NCBI GenBank assembly: GCA_030737875.1
Contig: CM060923.1
Coordinates: 498,816,453-498,880,452, forward strand
Direction of reading: 5' to 3'
Source: Allium sativum
Taxonomy: Eukaryota; Streptophyta; Magnoliopsida; Asparagales; Amaryllidaceae
DNA length: 64,000 bases
Shown here: piece after piece, positions 44,980 through 57,900 of the stretch
Layout of the letters: every line of letters begins with the position of its first letter
How positions within the stretch are numbered: the first letter of the stretch is position 1
Program-made: the position numbers and the translations under genes
Notes under the pieces: model-generated
What the model was told of the DNA's origin: nothing
Databases searched by the model: none
What the model saw: the letters and a program-made list of their open reading frames with translations, nothing else

Positions 44980-47966
44980 CCCTGTTGGATGTTGGATGAT
45001 TACAGTAGTAGAAAGGAACAAGTCATGATGGATGATGCAGGTTTCCAAACTCACGATGCTTGGATTAAGGAATCTATGTCAAACAAGGTGAGTTCCTTTT
45101 CCTTGAGATTGTTAGGAGGTTTTCTATTTCAAATGTGTGAGGTTTGAATTATTTTTTGTTATTTTGTAATCTAGATGAAGATGCTCTTAAATTCTTCTTT
45201 CCTATCTTCTAACAAGACGATTACAGTATCTGCTTTTTAATTACACATATATTTCCAATTTTAGACAAATTTTCTGCATTTTCCTTCTTGACAACAAATA
45301 AGTAGATAAACTATTACACATGTTAATATATCAAAAATCTGTAGTGTCAAGAGATTTTGTTCAGTTTATTATACTGACCTTTAGGACATTTCTGCACTTA
45401 ATTTGCTTTCAGGTTTGTTTGACTATTGGAACTAAACATTTCATGGTATTAATTACATTGTTTTAATTAGGTTTTGGAAATAAATTTATTAATTAGAGCT
45501 TGGTAAAATTATCTATCAAAATTTCCCCTTTTTGTTTTCTTTCAGATATGTTTTTTTTCTTTTCCCAATGGCAAGAAATAAACAAATATTTTTCAAAGTT
45601 ATTGTTAAACTGGAAATAAACAAATTACGTTTTTTAGTTCAAACGCTTACTTTATGTCATCCTTCTTGATTTCATTAACAAATATTCTCCTTATGTTTCC
45701 ATAAGTTTTTGATAGGATTTACTCACCGGTTACCCATTTTCATCCATTTGTATGCAAATTGTACAATTCTATGTGTTCAACTTACTTTCAATTTTGCATG
45801 GCAGACTGTTGAGAAAAATTAACTACCCTATGATATTAATTACATTGATTTAACTAGAATTTGGAATTAAAATACGTTAATTATAGCATGGTATAATTAT
45901 CGTTGAAAATTTTCCATTTTGTTCTGATTTCAGGTAAGTTTTCCTTTTTCCAATGGCAATTGAAATAAGCAGATTTCCTTTAAAATTATCGTTAAACTGA
46001 AAATTCACAATGCTATTCTTTTTTTATTGGTTCCTATTTTGATGATATTTTGAGGAAGAAAACTTATATTTATGTTTTTTTTACAAGACAAGTATGAGAA
46101 TAGAGAATTTGGTCTAATTTTCAATTTAATTTGAAATATGTCTTTTTTGTTTAGCTGCCTAATTATGTTGGCCTTTATGATTTCATTAACATATATTCTC
46201 TTATGTTTCTATAAGGCTTTGTTTTTATTTAACTAACAAAAATTATTACTTATTTTCATCGACATTATATGTGAGTTGTACATTTTCTGCACTTAATTTG
46301 CTTTCAGGTTTGTTTGAGTGTTGGTAAAACTAGCCTCTTCATGGTATTAATTACAATGTTCTAATTATATTTTGGAATTAAATCCATTAATTAGAGCATG
46401 GAAAAATTATCTATCAAAATTTTCCATTTTTGTTTACTCTCAGATATGTTTTTCTTTTCCCAATGGCAAGAAATATACAGATATTTTTCAAAGTTATTGT
46501 TAAATAGGAAATTCACTATGTTATTTCTCTATATTGTTCTATACTTCAATGATATATGATGTAGAATGCTTATATCTATATTTGTTTAACAAGTATGGCA
46601 GGGTAGAGTTTAGGTAAGTGTAATTCGATATATTTTTCTATTTTATTTGAAATTATGTTTTCTTTTAAGTTTAAACGCTTACTTTATGTCATTTTCGTTA
46701 ACAAATATTCTCATTATGTTTCCATAAGTTTTTGATAGGATTTACTCACCGGTTACCCGTTTTCATCCACTTATATGCAAATTGTACAATTCTATGTGTT
46801 CAACATGCTATGGCAGTTGAAATAAGCGGATATCCTTAAAAATTATCTTTAAACTTGAAAATTCACAATGCTATTCTTTTTTTATTGGTTCATATTTTAA
46901 TGATATTTTGAGGTAGAAAACTTAGATTTATGTTTTTTTACAAGACAAGTATGGGAATGGAGAGTTTGGGTAAGTGTAAATTCTGTCTAACTTTTAATTT
47001 AATTTGATATTTATGTCTTTTTTGTTCAAATGCTTACTTCATTGTTTAACTGCCTATTTTATTGGAATAGAGAGTTTGGGTAAGTGTAAATTCTGTCTAA
47101 TTTTCTATTTATGTCTTTTTTGTTCAAATGCTTACTTCATGTTGGCTTTCATGATTTCATTAGCATAATTTTTCTTTTTATATTAGTTGATGCAATTTAA
47201 ACATTACATGCAAGATGAAATCTCTTGCTTGCAAGGTTTAGTTGATTACATGTTTTTTGATAATAGTTATTACCTAATTTGGCAATCAATTACCACTGAA
47301 AAAGTCTTTGACCATGCTATCTAAAAAAAAGCAGTTTACAATGTATGATTGGATAAGCGGTTTACAATTTTTCTGTAAATATTTGAAGGATTCTATGCAA
47401 ATTTATACTGACTTTTTCGCTATCACAGAAATTAATAATATGTGACTTTTTTCTTTCAATTTTTTTCTTTTTTAGAAGTGTTCGCTCTTTATTTTAAATT
47501 ATAAATGATGATTTTAGGGAAGTTCCTTTAACCAATATTCAAACGCATAAGCATTAGGTATATTAATCATGAGAAATCTTTACATGTAAAAAACCAATTA
47601 GGTATATGTTATCTAGAATTGGATAATAATGAACTTTTACACACATTGTTAGAATAATCAGTAAAACATGATAGGTGTATTTTGGTGGGTAATATTCTTT
47701 CTATTTAATGTATATGAAACGGTTCCTGAAGCAGTGAAAAGAAGAGGTAGAAAGAACGATTACCTACATTGTTTAACATTATGAGTCGCATACAGGAGTA
47801 ATCAACATGGCAGGGTTTTTCGTACATCAGTTTTAATCAAAAGTAATTACCATCTACAATTAACGTTGCAAAATAAGATCTGAACCATTTGGTAAACATG
47901 GCATGATACTCTTGCTGGAAACAAAGGTCTTAGGTTTGCGATTTCACATAAAGGAATTGTAATATA
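44980..47966. other. AT-rich intron-like DNA with irregular tandem repeats
   Basis: No secure gene. A short open stretch at 45027-45089 ends at a GTGAGT donor, but I do not recognise the peptide. From about 45410 to 47130 diverged segments recur: GGTATTAATTACATTG at about 45443, 45831 and 46341; GGATTTACTCACCGGTTACC at about 45716 and 46740; CACAATGCTATTC at about 46007 and 46867; GGAATGGAGAGTTTGGG-type at about 46954 and 47069. These look like old duplications inside an intron or spacer. Confidence 0.6.
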
Positions 47967-48116
47967 GGCGAGGATGTCGTGAGTTGCGATTTCGTTGAAT
48001 TTGTGCTTTGCTACGAGTTGTTTTAGCTTTTCTTCTACGCTTTCGGTCCATGGGACGGCTTTGATGTAGTTTAAGCAGGATGATATGCCTCTGTTGTACA
48101 TTATTTTTGATGATAC
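47967..48116 (-). pseudogene. BTB/POZ-domain protein fragment
   Basis: Fifty codons resembling the C-terminal conserved block of plant BTB/POZ proteins (adaptors for CUL3 ubiquitin ligase): SSKIMYNRGISSCLNYIKAV, then PWTESVEEKLK and a closing HDILA. It starts right after a GCAG splice-acceptor-like sequence (48117-48120 on the minus strand). Beyond HDILA the frame continues to 47847 without family similarity. The BTB domain itself is not seen upstream. It is a one-exon relic or an exon of a gene I cannot assemble. Identification is from recalled motif patterns only. Confidence 0.45.
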
Positions 48117-48120
48117 CTGC

Positions 48121-49166
48121 CAGAGCAAAACAATCTGTTTAGCTTAATGACAGTTGACATAAGTTTATCCACATCTTTCACAACTTTTAAGAACATAAGA
48201 AGGATGTTAAATCATTGCTTATAATTTAGACGTCATGATCAATTGTTAATCTTAATCACATTCATATTAAGTATGTCTATCAATATTTTAGAAATATAAT
48301 TATGAATCACTATACTATTTGTTTGAACCCATTACTGTATAGCAGTCTACAGCTTAAACATTTAATTTTGGCCTAAAAGGTTGCTCCATCAGTCTAGAAG
48401 AAACATATGATAGTTGTTCTTTTGAAATTTTAGTTTTGAAGTTTTAGCATGTGTGTTAAAGAAGAAAAACACAGAATCATAAAAACAACATTTTGAATTT
48501 TATTTTGACTACTAGCATGCATAACCATGTTGGTTCCAGATAATTCATACCGTTGTAAGGGAACCACAGTATCTCACTGTCAAAACAAAATACAAATGAT
48601 TTTAAATATTACGTATTATCTGATAGGAAATTCTTGAGCAAACCTTTAAATTGGTAGTATAACATACAAAGAAGATGGAGGTATGTGGGATATGAGCTAC
48701 ATTTTTTTCAAATGTAACAATACGTGTTTCTCTTAGTGCTGAACTACGCGTATCTTTGTTTGCTCTTTCTAGGTACAAACTGATTCTGAAGGACTGCTGA
48801 TAATCAAAACACTAGGATTTTACCTCAGAACTATGTGCATCAACTGAAGTTAGTGGTCATTCTTTTGGTTTGCTAATGTGGGTATTGTTATAAGGCATGA
48901 AGGTCAGTTATAGAACTCCATATGTTTACAACAACAGAGTATTGCAATAGTGATTTATCAGTTTAGTTAAAGTCCCATATATGAGAAAATAAGAACAAAA
49001 AGATGGTTGAAATTCTAGAAGACATGATAATATGAGTCAAAAAGAGTCATGTAGCACTGCCTACCCTGCACCAATCCAAATTAAAGAATTCTCAACAAAT
49101 TCTTTGCAACTTTGAAATAATAGATCAATTTCACTCTCCACACCTACCATCACTCTTACATCCTGT
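48121..49166. other. spacer without recognisable gene
   Basis: AT-rich. No further BTB exon, transposon end or long frame is evident. It leads into the PR-10 fragment's promoter region. Confidence 0.45.
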
Positions 49167-49177
49167 CTATAAAATAG
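49167..49177 (+). promoter_or_regulatory. TATA box upstream of the PR-10 fragment
   Basis: TCTATAAAATA lies 75-85 bp before the ATG at 49252, a normal distance for a plant promoter with a short leader. The PR-10 copy therefore kept its promoter proximal part. Confidence 0.5.
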
Positions 49178-49251
49178 CACCCTCACTCATCTAATGTGTA
49201 TACCATATTCAATTCAAACTATATTCCTAATATTTTCTTCACAAAGCACAA

Positions 49252-49435
49252 ATGGGTTCAGGAACGTGGAGCTTAGAAATAAAGTCATCATCCTCGGCTG
49301 CTCAGCTATTCAAGGCTACAATGCTCGACTGGCATAATCTTAGCCCTAAACTTTTACCAAACATTTTGTCCAGTGCAACCTCTATACAAGGAAGTGGAGA
49401 AGCCGACAGCATTAGATAACTTAACATCACATCAG
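49252..49435 (+). pseudogene. Bet v 1/PR-10 family exon 1 with premature stop
   Basis: Starts at an ATG after a plausible leader and encodes MGSGTWSLEIK, then LDWHNLSPKLLP and ending GSGEADSIR. This is the N-terminus of the Bet v 1/PR-10/norcoclaurine-synthase-like family, cytosolic proteins of about 155-160 residues with a ligand cavity. The next codon is TAA (49417-49419) where the family usually has a glutamine, followed in frame by LNITS. A GT donor follows at 49436, at the position where Bet v 1 genes carry their single intron. No second exon is found before the next gene fragment. Nonsense plus missing exon make this a pseudogene or a captured exon. Confidence 0.75.
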
Positions 49436-49558
49436 GTACTTTTTATTGCTTTATCATGTATAAAAAAAAAGTTATAGGTTGCTTCAATGTTTTACAGGCT
49501 ACTTCAATGCTTCTCCTTTCATTATCCTACTCATGAAAGGTTCTATCTCCTTATTCAG

Positions 49559-50113
49559 GCACGCTTACGGTGCTTGGTACAGTCTTGTAAGTAAACATGT
49601 TTTTATGGCTATGAATTATTACTCTTTTTTGTTATAATTCATAAATAGTTGAAACTTGAAATTATTTTCAACTTTTTTTTGCAGTTATGTTTTGTCGTTC
49701 TCATTGGGTGTTGGACCTGTACCTGCTTTGCTACTTCCTGAGATTTTTGCTTCTAGAATCAGAGCTAAAGCAGTAGCATTATCCTCGGGGTTGCATTGGG
49801 TAAGCAGTGCTTTCTTAATTGTTTACATGTGATATTAATATTTTATGCGTCCACCATTCCTATGAGGATAAATTTTAATATTTGGGCCCATGGTAAAAAA
49901 ACTTCAATATTAGTCCTCCATTAAAATTTATTATAAAAATATAAGTTGTACTCTCTTCCCTTTATATATTTAGGAAATACATTTGTCATGTTCATGTTTT
50001 CAAGGGCCAAAGTTTCGATGTGCATTAATATTTGTATTATTTTTCAATTTTAATTGCAGATATCCAATTTTGTGATAGGATTATACTTCTTGAGTGTTGT
50101 AACCTATAACTAG
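49559..50113 (+). pseudogene. plastidic glucose translocator (pGlcT-like MFS) fragment, three exons
   Basis: Three spliced pieces. 49559-49586 encodes TLTVLGTV between AG and GTAAGT. 49685-49799 encodes YVLSFSLGVGPVPALLLPEI, then FASRIRAKAVALSSGLHW. 50060-50110 encodes ISNFVIGLYFLSVVTYN before a TAG at 50111. Together they match the late transmembrane segments of the chloroplast inner-envelope glucose translocator, including the PEIF.SR.RAKA loop. Phases agree across both introns. The full protein is over 500 residues with 12 membrane spans, so this keeps only about two spans with no start and no true C-terminus. Confidence 0.78.
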
Positions 50114-50590
50114 TCTTTATATATATATGTATAGTTTATTTGGAGAAATTGCTAAATTAATGTATCTGAAATGTATATATAAATGTACAGCCATGCCTGT
50201 CCCCTTTGCTAAAGGGAGACTTGATTTCATTGACAATGAAAAGCTAGAAAGTGGATGTTATGTGCTCATATTTAATTTATAAATTTACGTCACCTTGATA
50301 CTTTTTATTTTTCTTCTTTGCATGTATAGATTATTTTTTCCTTTGGACATCAAATCATTCGGCCCATTCAAAAGAAAAAAATAAGTAAATTATAAAAAAA
50401 CTATAACCAACGAGTTATAATGTTGAAATCTGAGAATTGCCAAATGATTAAAACTGGGAATATTTTGATGAGGAAAAAAAGAACAAGAACAAGTCTTTGT
50501 TAGTTGTGAGTTTCTAATTACTTTAGAGGCTTAAAAGTTAAAAGTCTATGCATGATATTCTGTTTATTTGTTTGTACATATATGAAGCAG

Positions 50591-50767
50591 GAGAAAGAAC
50601 TAGCAGTGGCTGCAGAGAAGCTAGCAGAATGTTAGAAGCCAATGTCATCTCTGAGTCAGCAACTAAAATCATTAACAATGTTAGCTTCTGCCGAGCCTGC
50701 CCGAGGCTCCTTGCTTTCTGGGTTTGGAAAATTCCTATCTAGAAGTAGAAGTCATATCGATACATAG
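50591..50767 (+). pseudogene. filament-like plant protein (FPP) C-terminal exon with nonsense codon
   Basis: After a GCAG acceptor the frame encodes EKELAVAAEKLAEC, then TAG (50633-50635) where the family has glutamine, then SSLSQQLKSLTM and GFGKFLSRSRS before a TAG at 50765-50767. This matches the coiled-coil end and short basic tail of plant FPP proteins, long coiled-coil proteins. Only the terminal exon is present. It lies on the same strand as the PR-10 and glucose-translocator pieces just upstream. Confidence 0.65.
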
Positions 50768-51785
50768 TAATGTTTATAAGGATCCTATTACATAATATAT
50801 CTTCTTACCATTACAAGGGAAAACACACCATCTAAACAACCAGGGTAACAGGTCTGGATAATAGTAAGCTCAAAGACACCACAACAGCTTCGTTGGATGC
50901 CACTACAATACTTATGCAACATCTCCTTAGATTATACACATTTGGACTTATTATATTTTGAATGATGTGAGACTAACATCTGTAATTTTTTTTGCGTAAG
51001 TTCTGGTATACATAATAGAATTCTACTAATCAACATCATTTATTTATTATGGTCCTTACGGATACTGCTGTTATAACTGCATACAACATGTGCAAAGAGC
51101 ATGCTGGCAATACATTGTGATTTAACAGGTTTTATCTCTTATGTTTATGCTTATTATGCTAGAAATTACATTGCGTATAATACATGTGAATGATAACTTG
51201 ACAATTAAACGGTATGTGAGTGAGTGAGTATCACGTAGTATAAAAGAAATATAAATAAAGTAAGAAATAAGGTGATTGAATATTAAAAACATTTCATATT
51301 TCATTGAACATCTACTTACATAATGAGTTAATCATCTCAATGATGTTGTTAGGCATGTAATTAAGATGAATGAAAAATAAGTATGAAATACACATTTTTT
51401 AAACACATTCATTGAATAAAATATTAAAGAAATATACGTAAATTGTTCAAATGTAGTTCCACATATTCTTGGTGAAAGAGGCAAAACGCAAAGGTTAAAG
51501 TGAAAATTTAATCGATTCTTCAAAGAGCATAACGAAAAAAGCAATAAAAAAAGATTAATAGAAACAATGAAATATTGAGAAACAAAAGAAATATAATTTA
51601 ACATAAGGTCAACCAATCCTGGGGATTATTCCCGACATGTTATGAAAAGAAGAAAACAACATGCTCATTTGAAAAGATAGTATAAACTAATGATATACAA
51701 AGTCCGAGTATCAAAGTAATTAGTTGTAGATCCAACTGGGCGCGCATATATACTCGTGTTTAATAATATTTATTTCCCAGAATTG
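50768..51785. other. AT-rich spacer
   Basis: No recognisable gene. A 94-codon frame on the minus strand (51332-51616) is composed of AT-driven hydrophobic codons and has no known motif, so it is left uncalled. Confidence 0.45.
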
Positions 51786-51789
51786 AAAT

Positions 51790-53790
51790 TGTGACGACCC
51801 CAAACCCCCATTCCACGGTGGCAAAGGTAATCTTTGGAATATAACACATGAACAGTAACAGCAGAACATAAATATACAATTACACCAGATAATATACAAT
51901 AAATTACACTGGAACAAATATAATTATCAGAGTTACACAGTATAACAGGATCACACTTAGTATAAAATACAGTTTTAGCTTTATATAAAATGTCTGCAGC
52001 GGAATCAAACATAATATACATAACAGTGTCTAAAACAGTAATAGAAATGGTAAAGTCGGCTCCAGCTCCTCAGCTATCCAGAATGAGCCTGTTAAAACCT
52101 GAATATAAGGCTGCCTATGTAGAAATAAGGGAACCCGAGTTTGCAAGTGAAACAAACTACGAGTCAGTCATGGGACTGGTATGAGAAATCTACTTAACTG
52201 GTTAGACAATAATAACAAGGCAAATCATAGGACCACGCCGCTAACGCGGAACGGGTTTACTCCAGTGATCACCAGTGCATATCATAAAGTAAATCTTCAA
52301 ACAACACAATGCTTTTTAGAAAAATGAAGCCAATATAAGACTCAAGTCCCATTACACAATGCAACACAAACTGGAGGATAGAGTTTTACCTTATATTGGC
52401 CAAGATATGCTTGATACGTATGAAACAAAGTCATTTGATATTATTACTAGTGTTCATATGTTTCAAAAACAATTTCAATCATAAGTATCAATCATAGACG
52501 ACATGGGTACCATATATCATGTCGCCATATATAGGTTTACAATCAAAACCGCACGATGTGTATTTGGAAATTGGATTTCCGTCATGAACCAAGGCAAAAG
52601 ATAGTCCTTACCGCTTCGAGACGCTCTAGCCCCCCCTCAGGAACAGCAGCAACTGCACCTTGGATCATCAGGGCCGGTCCACACGGAGTGGATTAAAACG
52701 CCTGAACAATGCGTTTTCCCACCCTACGGGGCGTCAAACTGGTCATATCCCGATCAGACCATCGGCTCCGTAGAGACCGAAATAACCGAGGCGCCTCGCA
52801 ATCCAACAACCACGTGAGTCAAACTTGTCAGGGCTTGTAAACCACTGACACCACTCCTAGCTAGAAGGGAACGCATTCCCTCCCTGATGTCCTCTCCCAT
52901 TTCTGGTCCATACCAGGGGGTGAGGCTCGCGAATTAACGCTATACACAAAGCTAGCTATACTAAAACCACTTTGATCATCAACCACAAGGCTCTGCTTTT
53001 CAACAAAAGCCTTGATCACTGCATCTCTGCATGCCACATTGTCAATCTACAACGCCAGATACTCATCCATTTACTAGTCCGTTCTGGGTCTGAACGAAAC
53101 CGGAGGCACCTTATTCATCTCCCGTATATCCAATACAGGAGAGAGGCCCTCGCACATCCGAACGATCAACAAGTACATCCAGACAACCACCACTGTAAGC
53201 CTTTCAAGGCAGCAACTCCTATCAAAGGCATCAGTAGCCATCCATTCGATGTGAAGATCATCGGTGTTGCACCGTCTTCATATCTTCGACTTCTAATCGC
53301 CGATCAATTATTTGAAATGTGATTTAACTCGGCCTTTTCAAATAATTCACGTATATTTAGAATTCAAATCAATTCTGTCCATAGTTATTTGACATCTTTA
53401 ATTCAGTTCGTTAATATAATTTCCATGTCAAACACATTTAACCATCAAATATTCAATAAACCAAGTAAATTCAGTTTATTTCCATTTCAAATCGCTTATA
53501 ATATTTTATAACGATTTATCGCTATTTTAATTTATTTAAAAATAGCCAATTTTATTTAAACGACGCTTCAGGCCATAACGCGGCTATGGCGTTATTTTTC
53601 TTCAGAATTGATTTACACATATCTGAAAATCTAACCGTTGGATCTTTAAAAATTTGGTATCGTTGGAAAGATATTTTCAAAGCGGACCCAACGGTTTCGT
53701 TTTCGGGAAAATCCGACGATCGGATCTCCCGTAATAATCGTTTAAAGTTACGATTTCAAAATACGAACTGCAGCATCGTTATTCGTTTTA

Positions 53791-53830
<40 letters not shown>

Positions 53831-54993
53831 CATTCTGGCGTTGTTTTTATTCAGATTTGAATTAAACATTTCACACAATCTAACCATTGGATCTTTACAA
53901 ATTTGGTATCGTTGGAAAGATATTTTCAAAGCGGACCCAACGGTTTCGGTTTCGGGAAAATCCGACGGTCGGATCTCCCGTAATATTCGTTTAAAATGAC
54001 GATTTCAAAACGCACGAACTGCAGCATCGTTATTCGTTTTATTTTAATTATGTTTATATATATATAATCTGTTCTTCGATTTTCAACTATTTTCATTTCA
54101 TATACGTGATAAAAATAATATTTTTAACTAACAAATATTCATTTCAACACATGACTATTTTTAACACTTCATATATATAATAAAAATGTGATTTTTATTG
54201 TTAAAACAATTTATTTCAAACATGAATATTTTTAGAGATTCATATATATAATAAAATTGTGATTTTTATCGTTAAAACAATTTATTTCAAACATGAATAT
54301 TTTATATGCTTCATATACATGATAAAAATGTGATTTCTATCGTCTAAGCAATTTATTTCAATCATGAATAAATTATCAACACATGAATATATTTCAGCAT
54401 ATAAATATAATTCAAACACGTGAACATTTCAGAAAATTTCGGCAGCATAACGGCAGGGTAATTAAAACCGGCACCGTCCCGATGTACGGCTCCTCGCGCT
54501 ACCTTAAAGCATCGCAGCTTTTGACAAGGGGGATTTCAACAATCTAGTTCGTACGCAGACAAATTTTTCCACAAACTAATCCTATTTGGTTTCAACCACA
54601 ATCAATCAATTTCCAAACCACGATCGATCATTCCAAACCACAATCACAACCAATATATATCGTCCATGGTTTGTGGACGAGGGGAGTGTATATATATATA
54701 TATACGTATATAAATATATTTCAATTTCATTTCAGCTCCATTTAACACACATATGATTTTTACAACGTATATATAACTTATACATCGCACATATAATTTA
54801 TGCAACGCATATACATGAGGTGTACAATGCTTATATAACTTATACATCGATCATATAATTTATACATCGTCATTCCATTCAAATTTGAATTTAGAAATCT
54901 CACATTTCTTTTCGCTTTGCCAAAAATTGTAGCAAGCTCTAAAAATTCCATGGTCTTTTCTAGAATGTAGAAGAGGTCCTCACGGTCCCGGTG
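51790..54993 (-). mobile_element. Element D: LTR of an A-family element, interrupted by E
   Basis: Starts TGTGACGACCCC and aligns with the A LTR over most of its length: the CCACGCC..CGCGGAACGGGTTTACTCC phrase near 52234, the paired inverted-repeat modules at about 53580-53990, the GGCAGCATAACGGCAGGGTA phrase at about 54440, and the CGTCCATGGTTTGTGGACGA phrase at about 54661. It lacks A's 126-bp array, having only about three related units (54110-54380). At CACGGTCCCGG it is cut by E. In A the corresponding text continues GATGTTTCCTG. Any rest of D lies beyond the window. Confidence 0.85.
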
Positions 54994-57900
54994 TGACACG
55001 ACCCGAACTTCCCCGTGAAGGAAAGCCCGGATTGCGTTGAGGACAAGACAAATCAGAACGCAAACAGAAGAACATTTCATTGCTCATTACAACAATTCCA
55101 TCAGAATACAAGAATATACAGAGTATGAATGAATAAAATACATTCGATAAATATCAGAGATTACAATAAATTACATAGCAGCGGAAAATAATACAAAACA
55201 CGACTGAAAGTAATACACGGATACAGAGCTTTTCGAGCATCGTTCCAGCTGTAAATCAGGATCCTGTGAATATAAATCTGCAAACCCAAAACTACTAGCT
55301 GCCCGTTTCGAAAATAAAGGCACCCAGAGTTTAGGTTCAAACAATAAACTCCAGGTCAGTCATGTGACTAATGTGAGAACTAAAACAGTTATTAATCTTT
55401 ATTTTAAAGTTAGGTAAATCAAGGGACCACGCCGTATAACACGGAACGGGTTTCCTCCCAAGAATACCAGTGCTTAAAACAAACACCGCAATGCTAAATA
55501 AAGAAAAATGAAGCTATTAGGTCCCATAACACAAAGCAACGCAAGCCGGAGGATAGGGTTTTTACCTTATAATAGCCAAAGAATGCTTGATACGCTAAAT
55601 TTCATCTTTTGTTACTATATGTGCATAGTGTCAAAACAATTTCAATCATAAATATTAATCATAGACGGCATGAGTGCCCCATCTGACTATATCGCCATGC
55701 TAGGCTCTACAATCAAAACCGCAAAGTCACGTATTGGAAGTTGGATTTCCATCTGTGAACCGAGGCAAGGGATCGTCCTCCATCGAATTCGAGACGCTCT
55801 AGCCCGTGTCTCGGGATCAGAATGCATCAACCCTTTGGATCGTCAGGGTCGGTCCACCAATGTGGATTATTATGCCTGAACACTACGTTTCCCCACCCTA
55901 TGGGGTGTCAATGAGCGAACGAATGACTCCATCGGTCCCGGATCGATTGATATAACCGAGGCGCCTCGCAACAGCAACAACCACATAAGTCAAACTCGTC
56001 AGGACGTGTAAAACCACTGACGCCACTTCTATCTAGAAGGAAACGCATTCCCTCCCTGAGGTCCTTCTTCTGTTTCTGGTTCACTACCGAGGTGTGAGGC
56101 TTGCGAATCAACGCTACACAAAGCTACGCCACACAGGCCGTGCTTTGATCATCACCACAAGACTTTGCTTTTCAACAGAAGCCTTGATCAATTGCCACTT
56201 AGGCATGCCACACAGGCAATTCACTCCATGCGATTGATATCCATCAATATATAACCCCTGAGCTCGTACGTCTCAGAGAAGGGCGTTAAGCAAGAGAATA
56301 AATTCTCCGCCGCCAAACAGATATATATTTAATAGAAATCAATCACACAGACTAAAATCCAATGTCGGACACACAGTCCATTTACAAGTTCGTTCTGGGT
56401 CTGAACGAAACCGGAGGCACCTAGTACCCCACATATCCATCGATCTCCAAGTACGTCTGGACGATAACCAACTGATTCTCTCCTCTTGGGTGTACGGCCC
56501 AATCAAGATCATCAGTAATTATCCAAACGACGTGATGACCTCCAGTCTTCAACTACCGCCTTCATCTTCGACACCATGTCGAATTAGTTTTTCAGAATGG
56601 GATAAACCCGGTCTTTCTGAATAACTCGCGTATATAATAAACAAGTGTTACACAAACACAACATATGCCTCATTCCAATTCAGAATATTCTTTTATTCAA
56701 ATATTCTTATACTCTGGGAAGGTTCCCATTAATTTTATCAAAGATAAATTCTTTAATCTTCTTTGAATATCATTCAAACTAGTCGGGATTAGCGAACCAC
56801 ACCGAAGTAATCATTTATTTTAATTTCCCAATCCCAACATATTCATCCCATGAAGTAAAACTGGTAATACTTCATATCTAACACCACGGTGTTATCGGTA
56901 AATTCAATTACCATTTCACGTTCAAATCTAATTAAAGATTTAACTATCGCCTGGAGCAAAACTGGTGATACTCCATTCTCGACCATTTCATTCTAATTAA
57001 AGATTCATTAAAACCCCACTTAGTTTTAATCTTTACAAAAATCAATATCCTGTCTTTAACTGGGTTAAAGAACCAATGTTATTTAAAACACGGCCCACGA
57101 TAAACCCAAAATCACCTTCATTAATTATCGGATTAAAGAATAAGTGTTATTTAAAACACCGTTCACGATAAACCCAAAAAAAATCAATTCAAATTCAATT
57201 CCAATTGAATACCATTTAATTGGTACACTTCATTAAATCTAAATAAAAAGATTTAATCTTTTTTCTCAACTGGGTTTAAGAACAGTGTTAATGAAGACAC
57301 CATTCACGACAAACCCATATCACATTTGATATTAAATACAAGGCTCTGAATAGAAAATATATCGGCTTATATTCAATATCAAATTCTACGACCAACAAAT
57401 ATCGTATTGGAAATAACGATATAAATATATCTTTCAAATTTCCACAACAATATCTGTATAATCACGAAATCCAACATCGAGCTATTCCGAAGATGATTTC
57501 GATTCAAATCCATTCCAATTCAATTATTGGAAATTCTGGTTTCTTTTGAAACCCTTTTCAAATTCAATTTATTTATTTTAAAAAAAAATTATTCCTCTAG
57601 TTCAAAACTACTTCATTTCGATAAAAATCTATTTTTTATCTTTTCAAATATGGAGTTTTTCATCCCAATTGTTCACAAATCATTTCTTATGATTTTACAC
57701 AAATTATTGATATTTTTAATAATTTTATCAAGGCCTATACAGTCGATTTCCATCAATGGCCATCGAACTGCACTTACAACGACCTTTTTCAAATTTGATT
57801 TGGACATAATTCCAAATCCAACCATTAGATTTCAAATTTCTAATATTCAATAGAAAGCTCTTTTCGATACGAACCCAACGGTTCCGGTTTTAGGAGAATC

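Noticed and set aside
49252..49435. PR-10 as a functional gene
   Set aside because: It has an in-frame stop 55 codons in and no second exon before unrelated exons start.
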